Shown one piece after another: positions 28,061 through 39,666 of a stretch of DNA of 64,000 nucleotides. Position 1 is the first letter of the stretch, and each line of letters begins with the position of its first letter. The DNA is from Argopecten irradians (Eukaryota > Mollusca > Bivalvia > Pectinida > Pectinidae), in NCBI RefSeq assembly GCF_041381155.1, contig NC_091134.1, forward strand, positions 1,422,001-1,486,000, given 5' to 3'. The notes beneath the pieces are model-generated. The model worked only from the letters and a program-made list of their open reading frames with translations, did not search any database and was not told the origin of the DNA. A program made the position numbers and the translations under genes.

Positions 28061-30065
28061 TTAATTTGGTTTTTTAAGGTCATCTGATCGTGCGTCAGGA
28101 TGATCTGACCGTGCGTAAAACTATTAATACAAAAGCCTACTCCTCCTAAACCCTTGAGTGAATTACAAGGGAAATTAAAGGGAATTTTGTTTTTAATTCT
28201 AGCTTTAAAATCCTACTCCTACTTCACCCTTGGATGGATTTCATCCATATTTGGTATGAAACATCATTGGGGAAAGACAATCATTTTTTTTATATAAATG
28301 AGTTAGTTGGGACCCCTAGGAGCAGAGGGGCCGGCCCGAATAGGGGAAATTTTCTTATTTTTGGCTTTAAAATCCTATTCCTCCTTCATCCTTGGATGGA
28401 TGACAACCATATTTGGTGTGAAACATGTTTGGAAAGGGTAATCATATTTTATTTAAATGAGCCTGCTCCGACACCTGGAGGCTGAGCGGTGGGGCCCCAA
28501 AAGTGGAAATTTTCTTATTTTTAGCTTTAAAATCTTATTCCTCATTCATCCTTCGATGGATTTCATACATATTTGGTATGAAACATCATTGGGGAAAGAC
28601 AATCATTTTCTATTTAAACGAGCCTGGTAAAATCCCAAGGGGCTGAGGGGTGGGGCCCCAAATGGGGAAACTTTCTTAATTTTAGCTTTAAAATCCTACA
28701 TCCCCTTCATCCTTGCATGGATTTCATCCATATTTGGTTTGAAACATCAATGGGTAAGGGCAATCATATTGTATATATATGAGTAAGGTGTAACCCCTAA
28801 GAGCAGAGGGGCGGGCCGGAATAGGGGACATTTTCTTAATTTTAGCTTAGATATCCTACTACTCTAATTTTAGATTGAAAATCCTAATCCTCCTTCATCC
28901 TTGGATAGATTTCATCCATATTTAGTGGGAAACATCATTGGGGAAAGACAATCATTTCTTATATAAACGAGTGTGGTCCAACCCCAAGGGGCTGAGGGAT
29001 AGGGCCCTAAAAGGGAAATTTTTCATAATTTTAGCTTTAAAATCCTAACTCGTCCTTCATCCTTGGATTGATTTCATCCATATTTGGTTTGAAACATGAT
29101 AAGTGAAGGACAATCATGTTTTGTATAAAGTTATGTATGAGTTAGGATCGACCCCTGGGGACAGAGGGGTAGCGCTCAGAAGGGGGAACTTTGATGAAAT
29201 TTGGCTTTAAAATCCTTCTCCACTTTAACCTTTGAGTGGCTTTATTCCATATTTAGTATGAAACATCATTACAGAAATACAATTATATTTTATATATAAA
29301 GATTTTAGTATTCCAAGATGACCACTGACCCACTTCCTGTTTTCAGGTTTAGGTCTCAGATCTAAATGAAAATTGGTCTTCAGGGGTTTTAAGGTATGGC
29401 CAACAACATGCAAATACTTTCGTAAAGATTTTGGTATTCCAAGATGGCCGCTGGGCCAACTTCCTGTTTTTATATTTCGGTCGGTGATTTCAATTAAAAT
29501 TAGTATAAAGAGTATTAAGGGATGCTGATTGTCGCTGGGCAATCCTCCTGTTTTTCAAATTTTTTGTCTGCAATTTATTGAATATAAAAGTACCTCAAAA
29601 TTTCAAAATGTTCAAACACTGTGCAACTGCATTCTTGATATGTTGCAGATGGGGATAGGGAGAGAAAGGGAGAGAATCATTTGGTGGATTAATTATTCCC
29701 CAAACGACCCTCTCCCTGTTGTATTGGTGTCTATTACAATAAATGTTTGTTTTAGCTTTAAAATCCTACTCCTTCTTAACCCTTGAGTGGATTCCATCCA
29801 TATTTTGTGCAAAACATCATAGGGGAAGGACTGTCATATTTTATCAGGGGCGTGGCTCATATGGGGAAATTTTGATGAAATTTGGCTTTAAAGGCCTACT
29901 TCTCCTTAATCCTTGAGCGAAATTAATGCATCCATATTTTGTATGAAACATAACTGGGGAAGGACAATCATATCTAATAATAATGAGTTAGGTGCGATCC
30001 TTTTGGACAGAAGAGCGTTGGTCAGAAGGGGGAATTTTAGGTGAGGACAATAATATTTTATAAAG
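28060..30065. repeat. degenerate tandem field of a ~165-bp repeat
   Basis: About nine or ten diverged copies, marked by TTAGCTTTAAAATCCTACTC near 28200, 28361, 28521, 28683, 28845, 29031, 29201, 29751 and 29882 (spacing roughly 160-175 bp in the regular part). Each continues with a CTTCATCCTTGGATGGATTT block, a CATATTTGGTATGAAACATC block and a GGGGCTGAGGGGTGGGGCC-like block. The 29290-29560 gap holds a different module with two TTCCAAGATGGCCGCTGG-like segments. It is the kind of repeat field seen in bivalve genomes and has no coding content. Confidence 0.7.
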
Positions 30066-30104
30066 AACCGAGGTATTGTAGACCTATGGGGGTCTACAAT
30101 ACCT

Positions 30105-33100
30105 ATGCTACATGCCATTATATTATTGTGCGCGGGTGTTAATGCTACATCCCAAAAATTATTGTGCGCGAGCGTTAATGCTACACCCCATACATTATTG
30201 TGCGCGGGTGTTAATGCTACACCCCATACGTTACTGTGCACAAATGTTAATGCTACATCCAATTTTTTATTGTGCGCGGGTATTAATGCTACATCCCATA
30301 CATTACTCTGCACAAATGTTAATGCTACATCCCATACATTGTTGTGCGCGGGTGTTAATGCTACATCCCATACATTACTATGCACAAATGTTAATGCTAC
30401 ATCCAATACATTTTTGTGCGCGGGTGTAACTGCTACCGCATTCGACCCAATAAGCGCCCATGTCCCTATAAGCGCCCCTCCCCCTTTTTGAGGCCTCAAT
30501 TTCAATTGTCCACGCATAAACAAAGACCAAACTATACAAAACTGTAAAGATTTACAATAATTTCATCTGATTAGCACCTTTTTTTCATTTTTTCAATTTT
30601 TCGAACGCCCTATGCGCTTATTGGGTCCGAATACGGTATATCCAATGCATTATTGTGAGCGGGCGATAATGTCCACATCCCATACATCATTGTGTGAGGG
30701 TGTTAATGCTACACCCCATACATTATTGTACGAGAGTGTTAATACTACACCCCATACATTATTGTACGAGGGTGTTAATGCTACACCCCATACATTATTG
30801 TACGAGGGTGTTAATGCTACACCCCATACATTATTGTGGGCAGGTGTTAATGCTACACCCCATACATAATTGCACGAGGGTGTTAATGCTACACCCCATA
30901 CATTATTGTACGAGGCTGTTAATGCTACCACCCCATACATTATTGTACGAGGCTGTAAGTGCTACACCCCATACATTATTGTACGAGGTTAATGCTACAC
31001 CCCATACATTATTGTACGAGGGTGTTAATGCTACACCCCATACATTATTGTACGAGGGTGTTAATGCTACACCCCATACATTATTGTACGAGGGTGTTAA
31101 TGCTACACCCCATACATTATTGTACGAGGGTGTTAATGCTACACCCCATACATTATTGTACGAGGTGTTAATGCTACACCCCATACATTATTGTACGAGG
31201 GTGTTAATGCTACACCCCATACATTATTGTACGAGGGTGTTAATGCTACACCCCATACATTATTGTACGAGGGTGTTAATGCTACACCCCATACATTATT
31301 GTACGAGGGTGTTAATGCTACACCCCATACATTATTGTACGAGGGTGTTAATGCTACACCCCATACATTATTGTACGAGGGTGTTAATGCTACACCCCAT
31401 ACATTATTGTACGAGGGTGTTAATGCTACACCCCATACATTATACAGTTGTACGAGGGTGTTAATGCTACACCCATACATTATTGTACGAGGGTGTTAAT
31501 GCTACACCCCATACATTATTGTACGAGGGTGTTAATGCTACACCCCATACATTATTGTACGAGGGTGTTAATGCTACACCCCATACATTATTGTACGAGG
31601 GTGTTAATGCTACACCCCATACATTATTGTACGAGGGTGTTAATGCTACACCCCATACATTATTGTACGAGGGTGTTAATGCTACACCCAATACATTATT
31701 GTACGAGGGTGTTAATGCTACACCCCATACATTATTGCGTGAGGGTGTTAATGCTACACCCCATACATTATTGTACGAGGGTGTTAATGCTACACCCCAT
31801 ACATTATTGTACGAGGGTGTTAATGCTACACCCCATACATTATTGTACGAGGGTGTTAATGCTACACCCTCATACATTATTGTACGAGGGTGGTGTTAAT
31901 GCTACACCCCATACATTATTGTACGAGGGTGTTAATGCTACACCCCATACATTATTGTACGAGGGTGTTAATGCTACACCCCATACATTATTGTACGAGG
32001 GTGTTAATGCTACACCCCATACATTATTGTACGAGGGTGTTAATGCTACACCCCATACATTATTGTACGAAGGTGTTAATGCTACACCCCATACATTATT
32101 TGTACGAGGGTGTTAATGCTACACCCCATACATTATTGTACGAGGGTGTTAATGCTACACCCCATACATTATTGTACGAGGGTGTTAATGCTACACCCCA
32201 TACATTATTGTACGAGGGTGTTAATGCTACACCCCATACATTATTGTACGAGGGTGTTAATGCTACACCCCATACATTATTGTACGAGGGTGTTAATGCT
32301 ACACCCCATACATTATTGTACGAGGGTGTTAATGCTACACCCCATACATTATTGTACGAGGGTGTTAATGCTACATCCCATACATTATTGTACGAGGGTG
32401 TTAATGCTACACCCCATACATTATTGTACGAGGGTGTTAATGCTACACCCCATACATTATTGTACGAGGGTGTTAATGCTACACCCCATACATTATTGTA
32501 CGAGGGTGTTAATGCTACACCCCATACATTATTGTACGAGGGTGTTAATGCTACACCCCATACATTATTGTACGAGGGTGTTAATGCTACACCCCATACA
32601 TTATTGTACGAGGGTGTTAATGCTACACCCCATACATTATTGTACGAGGGTGTTAATGCTACACCCCATACATTATTGTACGAGGGTGTTAATGCTACAC
32701 CCCATACATTATTGTACGAGGTGTTAATGCTACACCCCATACATTATTGTACGAGGGTGTTAATGCTACACCCCATACATTATTGTACGAGGGTGTTAAT
32801 GCTACACCCCATACATTATTGTACGAGGGTGTTAATGCTACACCCCATACATTATTGTACGAGGGTGTTAATGCTACACCCCATACATTATTGTACGAGG
32901 GTGTTAATGCTACACCCCATACATTATTGTACGAGGGTGTTAATGCTACACCCCATACATTATTGTACGAGAGTGTTAATACTACACCCCATACATTATT
33001 GTACGAGGGTGTTAATGCTACACCCCATACATTATTGTACGAGGGTGTTAATGCTACACCCCATACATTATTGTACGAGGGTGTTAATGCTACACCCCAT

Positions 33101-34056
33101 ACATTATTGTACGAGGGTGTTAATGCTACATCCCATACATTATTGTACGAGGGTGTTAATGCTACACCCCATACATTATTGTACGCAGGTGTTAATGCTA
33201 CCATCACCCCATACATTATTGTACGAGGGTGTTAATGCTACACCCATACATTATTGTACGAGGTGTTAATGCTACACCCCATACATTATTGTACGAGGGT
33301 GTTAATGCTACACCCCATACATTATTGTACGAGGGTGTTAATGCTACACCCCATACATTATTGTACGAGGGTGTTAATGCTACATCCCATACATTATTGT
33401 ACGAGGGTGTTAATGCTACACCCATACATTATTGTACGAGGGTGTTAATGCTACATCCCATACATTATTGTACGAGGGTGTTAATGCTACATCCCATACA
33501 TTATTGTACGAGGGTGTTAATGCTACATCCCATACATTATTGTACGAGGGTGTTTAATGCTACATCCCATACATTATTGTACGAGGGTGTTAATGCTACA
33601 TCCCATACATTATTGTGCGAGGGTGTTAATGCTACATCCCATACATTATTGTACGAGGGTGTTAATGCTACATCCCATACATTATTGTACGAGGGTGTTA
33701 ATGCTACACCCCATACATTATTGTGGGAGGGTGTTAATGCTACACCCCATACATTATTGTGCGTGAGTCTTAGTGCTGCATCCCATACATTATTGTACGA
33801 GGGTGTTAATGCTACATCCCATACATTATTGTACGAGGGTGTTAATGCTACACCCCATACATTATTGTACGAGGGTGTTAATGCTACACCTCATACATTA
33901 TTGTACACGGGTGTTTATACTACACTCTATATATTTTTGTGCGCGGGCGTTAATGCTACATCCCATATACATTATTATGCACGGGTGCTAATGCTACATC
34001 CCATACATTGTTGGGCGCGGGTGCTAATGCTATACCCCATATATTATTATGCATAA
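30105..34056. repeat. 36-bp satellite array, about 100 copies
   Basis: The unit contains GGTGTTAATGCTACACCCCA followed by TACATTATTGTACGAG. Copies between about 31.0 and 33.3 kb are nearly identical apart from occasional 1-3 bp indels. Both flanks are strongly diverged (TGCGCG for TACGAG, ACATCC for ACACCC), as expected for unequal exchange homogenising the centre. 36 bp is 12 codons, so two forward frames and one reverse frame stay open for hundreds of codons (NATPHTLLYEGV, MLHPIHYCTRVL, NNVWGVALTPSY); these are artefacts of the period. Confidence 0.95.
30436..30636. mobile_element. 201-bp TIR element (MITE) inserted in the 36-bp satellite
   Basis: Terminal inverted repeats of about 23 bp: CCGCATTCGACCCAATAAGC at the left, and at the right GCGCTTATTGGGTCCGAATA then CGG. 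It is flanked by TA on each side (30434-30435 and 30637-30638). Removing the element and one TA restores a normal satellite unit (GCTA|TATCC against the usual GCTACATCC). No coding capacity; a TA target suggests a Tc1/mariner-type or similar mobiliser. Confidence 0.75.
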
Positions 34057-35940
34057 AAACTTTTCAGGAAAAAAATATATTTAAAAGAAACCTCAATAAG
34101 AGTCATTTTGTGTAGGCGTGATTTTAAAGTTATAAATCATTGTCATAACAGGTATATACAGAGGGACAGGCGTCTGTACAATAAAATCTTCCTTGTCGGA
34201 TACAAACAAAAGACGTTCCAATAATAAAACTAGGTCACACAGTACTCTTTATTGGGTGTCGAATGTGTGCATTTATGATCCTTATAACAAGGAAGTTTAA
34301 ATCTAGCCAAGGGAATACGGGGGAATTTATATAATTCGTTAATTTGTTATTCGCCACTGTAATAGGTGTAACATGTGCATTTATCAGGAACGGCAATACT
34401 TGTAAACAACCAACAAGTGTCTAGATGAGGTAATAGCACATTTACTTAAATATATGAATCTACGTTGAGGAACTAGGCGAGCTACGTACACAACTCTTAG
34501 CTAAACATTACAGGTAAGAGGAACTGTCTTTTTCTTTAATTTTTAACAAAGGAACCACGTGCACGTCCGGTTTTTTTTTATACGAAAGACTTCTACACAT
34601 AGTAATGGAAATATATAGATTTAGAGATGCATGTAATTTGTATTTCAGCCTAAATTGACGTGATATAGTTTACATATATGTAGCTATTCTTGTGACAGTT
34701 TACTCATTATTATGATGTTGCTCTCTGTATATCTTATTGACATCACTGATGAATTCTACAAAGGTATACAATGTCATCTACGTAACTTGATTAGCTTTGG
34801 GTAAGACCACCGCATACAACGTCGGCATATTATAACATTGGGCGAATTAGCTGCAGTATAGTACAGCTCAAAAGACTTCTACACCGAAAATGGTGTTGTC
34901 CGGCCGAACGGGTACACATACACGTTCTATAGGCGAACAAGTCTGAAGAACATCTTTTTGCAAACAAAGCAGTCTAGCGAAAATTTGAATTTGTACGTTT
35001 ATTTCATTTTGATGAAGTTTTTTTTAAAGCTTATGAATGTTCATTCCAGTATCCATTATTAGAGAGTAGTACGCCAAGATGTTATGGTATATTACTTGTC
35101 AGTGATACTATCGATCTTCATGTACATTTGTGCACCGGAGTTGAAAATGTAAAAAAAAAAGAAGTCAAACATTGGTTTGTTTACATTAGTGGATCAGATG
35201 TATACAGTTCTGCGCTTCTTTGGAATTTTCTATCAAAATGATATAAATAGTTACAATTATTAACCGGATTTTCATTTCGTCATTAGAGTTTCCCTAAATT
35301 ACGAAATGTTCCATTCTAAATCATTGTCGACTCATTCGTTTGAAACAGTGGATATTTTCTGAAGTGTTATCACATTTCGATCAACTGTCCAGTTTGATGT
35401 ATCGTGATGTGACATGTATACATATGTACAATCTACCATGCCAGGATGTATACCGGGCCGTCACGGGAAGTACATACTAAACACTTCATTTACACAGCTA
35501 TTAACATCGCCACCCCCGCTCGCTGATTCATGCTTTAGTACTCTGCGTTATTGATTTTATATTCTGGAAATATTTTTAAAAAAAATATCACACACAAAAA
35601 TATGTAGTCAGTCACCAACGCCTTAGGGAATTTTTAACTCACGTGCAAATACAAATGTGTATGCATTGTGTCAAACAAGTAAGGAAATCGACGCGCGTTA
35701 GACAACACACACGTATTGCAGTACACACGCACGTCAGATGTTGGGGTTTTGTGACCCAGCTAAGGAATCTGTCCCATCTCTTTTGCTAATTAGATCTAGT
35801 TTACGTTTGTATTGGATATTCAAAAAGTCGCTACGGTGGCTAAGTTTTGGAATAACATTTTGTATCTGTTCAAATTATAGGTAATACATACATATTTGTT
35901 TTTAAATGAAAATATCTATAACATCATAAGGATATAAAGT
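34057..35940. other. gene-poor AT-rich interval, nothing recognised
   Basis: No exon with paired splice sites and coding composition was found on either strand, and no named repeat was identified. Confidence 0.4.
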
Positions 35941-35946
35941 AGGTCT

Positions 35947-36138
35947 ATTCCGTTTTTGCATATTACAGAGTTAGCTCCCTTGCGGGTAGGTATCAATTGT
36001 TCCGTCATTATTTTGTGGGTGCAATTTACGTCGGTTACTCATAAATGTATCACGTTACGCTTGCAAAAACATGACGTCACAATCAATAACTAACCGCAAG
36101 GGCAGATAACTCTTGCAATATGCAAATACGGAATAGTT
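35947..36138. mobile_element. foldback MITE, CTTGCGGGTAGGTAT family, copy 1
   Basis: Terminal arms: ATTCCGTTTTTGCATATTAC with AGTTAGCTCCCTTGCGGGTA at the left, and the complementary CCGCAAGGGCAGATAACTCT with TGCAATATGCAAATACGGAA at the right. A second copy lies at 49438-49632 in an intron of the TNFR-like gene. Confidence 0.7.
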
Positions 36139-36352
36139 TTATGTCACCTGTTATTTTAATGTTATTTTAAAAGCTGTTTGTTACGAATTCTAAAGTCTAC
36201 ATTTAATATGATATAAGGACTTGCGAACGACGAAACATAAGTTATCTCCCCTACATAAAAATATTGGCTCACATTATTTGGTTGGTATATGTATACAAAT
36301 TGCGAAAGTAAAATATACTATCAACAAAACGATGGAATATTAATTTGATGAT

Positions 36353-36723
36353 TAAACATGCTCCACCGCCGACAAATGGCATTTTATCACTATCAAAAAC
36401 AAGAGCAGACGATTTAGTATTTTTCTTCAGTCACAAAAAAATTACCTACTTTACACCAATCCACCATTGGAAAGTTTGAGCTTCTACTTTTTTTTTCAAG
36501 TATGAAATATGAAAAATAATTAATTGCATCCCGAAAAAAAATCCGTGGTACTATATATATCCTATATGGAATGAAATACTGATTGCGCATGCACCAAAGG
36601 CAAAACGAATTATTCAATATTATTTTTTGTGTTAATAAGGCCATATATATACACGATTAAACACCAATTATTGTTCGAATAATGAATATCATTTATGCTC
36701 TGTCGGCGATGGAGCATCTTTAA
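36353..36723. mobile_element. MITE with GATGCTCCACCGCCGACA termini, copy 1
   Basis: About 370 bp with inverted ends (CATGCTCCACCGCCGACAAA at the left, TGTCGGCGATGGAGCATCTT at the right). The interior shares GAGCAGACGATTTAGTATTT, AATAATTAATTGCATCCCGA and ATTGCGCATGCACCAAAGGC with the other copies. Confidence 0.8.
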
Positions 36724-37132
36724 GCAATTGTATTTCAAACATGTTTTGGTGAAAATCATAAAAATTTATGAAATTATCTACCGAGGTACTTGTACCTGAA
36801 CAAAGAATCCCATTCAAGGGTAGTTCAAGTTCATGTATTTTTTTTTAATACAATTAATGTTCTGTCTGTAAGGAATTTTCGGTATTGTTAATAATGTAAT
36901 CTACTAATGTGTGTGTACCACCCAATAATTTTTTTTATATAAAAACCTAAATCATGGAGTCAGTAGCAAGCATATATAACGCTGTCCGTTTTAAAACGAT
37001 TAATTATGATTTTGACGTACTACAATGAACAGTATTTTGATGGGACTTAGAAGTCGACACACACCGATGTTTTTGCTATTTCTACAGAGGACGAATTTGA
37101 CCATTTACCTGTAATTATGGTAACATGTTTTT

Positions 37133-37489
37133 TTTAAAGATATGCTCCACCGCCGACAGATCATAAATGATATTCATCATTTGAACAATAATTGGTGTTT
37201 ATATATGTCTAAGTAACACAAAAAATAAAATAAAAAAGATTATTTTGCCTTTGGTGCATGCGCAATCAGTACTTCATTCCATAGGATATAGTACCATGGA
37301 ATTTTTTCGGGATGCAATTAATTATTTTTCATATCTTTAACTTTAAGTAAAATTAGAAGCTGAAACTTCTCAATGTTGGTAATGGTGTAAAGTAAGTAGC
37401 TTTTGTAACTGAAGAAAATTACTAAATCGTTTGCTACTGTTTTTGATAGTGAAATAACACAATTTGTCGGCGGTGGAGCATCTTTAATG
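37133..37489. mobile_element. MITE, GATGCTCCACCG family, copy 2 (inverted)
   Basis: Same family as 36353-36723 but in the opposite orientation: GCATGCGCAATCAGTACTTC lies centrally and ACTAAATCGTTTGCTACTGT near the right end. It ends TGTCGGCGGTGGAGCATCTT. Confidence 0.8.
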
Positions 37490-39600
37490 TTCTTATATGT
37501 ATCACTAGGTTCTATCCGGTTGTAGCAGAGGACAAGAGTAAAATAGTGATACAGTTCCGGAGAGAAAGATATAGGCTAGAAAGTTGATTTCATCTTTTAA
37601 GATACAAAACTAATCATAATAATTTATTTTCGGAAAAAATAAGGGTATTGATGAATAATTATTATGATTTTTGTCTTTTTAGATTAACTTAGCATTAATT
37701 TTTTATAAATGTTTCAAAACCGCTGCGAAAAGAATGTTTGTAGATCTGTTCAAAAGAGTATATGTACATGCCCTATATATATGCTCTAGGATAACCATAT
37801 GATCTAAATTATTATGAAATAAATTTCCAATTTACATAATAGTATATGCTTCTGGGTATATGTGTTTTGATTTGATATCCACATAATTATGTACTTAATA
37901 ACGGTTGAAAATTCAGCCATATAATCGTAGGGTACTCTATGGAGTGACGTAAACAACAGTGAGCTAGCTTCCAAACTAAGTTACCTCCCTTGATTTTATT
38001 ATCAAGTATTTAGTTTTCTGATTTTAAAATCAATAGAATTCAAAGTCAATCTTTGTGCATATTTTATATTTAAAATATAGTATAATTTGCCTTTACATTG
38101 ATAAATATTTACATATTGGAATCATATAAAACCAATTGTAATAAAAACAGTTATAATAAAATTGACAGAATACGTATGTAAAATAATATGAAGATTCAGA
38201 ACAGCCAAAGACCTTGATTAAATATTACGAATAATACTAATATTCATCGATGTTTGGGACTGTGGTGTTGTAATGACACTTCACGATATACGAATTTAAA
38301 TTAAAAAAATGGCGTTCTTTCGTGGCTGGATACCTGATAATCACTATACATGCATGTAAAAAAATACCAGGATTTTACAAAATTTTGTGTTCATGAGGGT
38401 GAATATCCCTATAGTCCGCCAAACCCGCCTTTATTATTTAGCTATAGAATATCACTATACTCAATATCCATATGTGAAAGAGCTTTTTCTCTCGTATCTC
38501 TTTCGTTTGTGTTCTTCATAGTAAACCAGTGATAATAGAGGAAAATTACGCAAAATAGCGATGTCAAACAATCTTCTTCCGATATGTTCAGTAAGTTGAT
38601 AACTCCGTGTAATAAAGAATTTAGGATTGTTTGTAACAAAAGGTTACTGGAAATCTAAACATTATCAACAAATAATACCTTCTTTTGTTGACCTCGATGG
38701 TAATGATATCATCACTGATGGTGTTTAGACTAAGCTAATTGTATACTTCTGATGCATTACGCTGTAAACGATAAAAACATCTTGATACGGGCATATTCTT
38801 ATATCACGCCCGGGTGATCTGATTTGTATTTTTTTAATCTTGCATATGATATATAAAACTACTTCTAGTTTCATAATATTTCATTAGCAGCGTAATACAG
38901 ACTTTTAATTAGTCCAAATTCACATGCAGACTCAGTAATCCACATTCTAAGGCATTGTGGTGAAACATTCCCCGGACTTTTGATATATCCACTGTGATTA
39001 TCCGTTATCTGTTGCCCAATGATTTGATTGTCCAATAAAATTTATTCAAATGCAAATTAAATAACCCGAGGGTTTTCATAGAAACTGTACATTATAGTTC
39101 AAGTGGTTTGTACCCAGATGTACAGATCTAGAGGTGTTCATAAAAGTGGACATTTGGGTTGGTGTATAAATCAGGCCATTAAAGTAAATATGTTGTACAA
39201 CAAAAATATACCCTAGTCATAAGTTGTCAATTTCATTTTTGTTTCCTTTCTCCGCTTTTCCAAGAAATGTTCATAGCATAAACACTATTGTTATTATCAT
39301 TTATTATTTTTTTTACAAAAAACATCCTGTTTCATACCCCCGTTATTTACACTCGCGCAACTCTTTCCCTAATAAAATAGTTACAGACAACCTACCTAGT
39401 AACAAAGTATAAAAACTTATTGTATTTATATCTTGAATAAGATACAAAAAACCCACAAAAAATTATAATATCTGTTGATCCTGAATTTTACCAGCCATCA
39501 CATACTTAAGTAGGATTTACAGTATCTTAATTACTGAATCGGGCTACACCCCTAGAGAAGCTGAAGTAGTCCACTTATGTAACGGTCATACAGATCAGGC
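37490..39600. other. upstream flank of the TNFR-like gene, nothing recognised
   Basis: AT-rich sequence. Scattered short frames (for example 38350-38532 and 39224-39412) have no family resemblance, splice support or start context. Confidence 0.4.
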
Positions 39601-39604
39601 ACCA

Positions 39605-39612
39605 GTATAAAA
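39605..39612 (+). promoter_or_regulatory. TATA box, TNFR-like gene
   Basis: GTATAAAACC lies about 60 bp before the ATG at 39667, implying a short leader of about 30 bases. It is the only TATA-like motif suitably placed for this start. Confidence 0.5.
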
Positions 39613-39666
39613 CCAGCCACGTATATTTGAGTTTTTGTTTACAGCTGGTGTTGATGGAGTAGAATT

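Noticed and set aside
29906-30523. 205-codon minus-strand frame spanning the 165-bp field and the satellite edge
   Set aside because: It crosses from one repeat type to another and into the TIR element, with repeat-derived sequence throughout.
30612-34056. Frames of 100-459 codons on both strands in the 36-bp array
   Set aside because: They exist only because the period is 12 codons with no stop in several frames. They have no splice signals, promoter or non-repetitive sequence.
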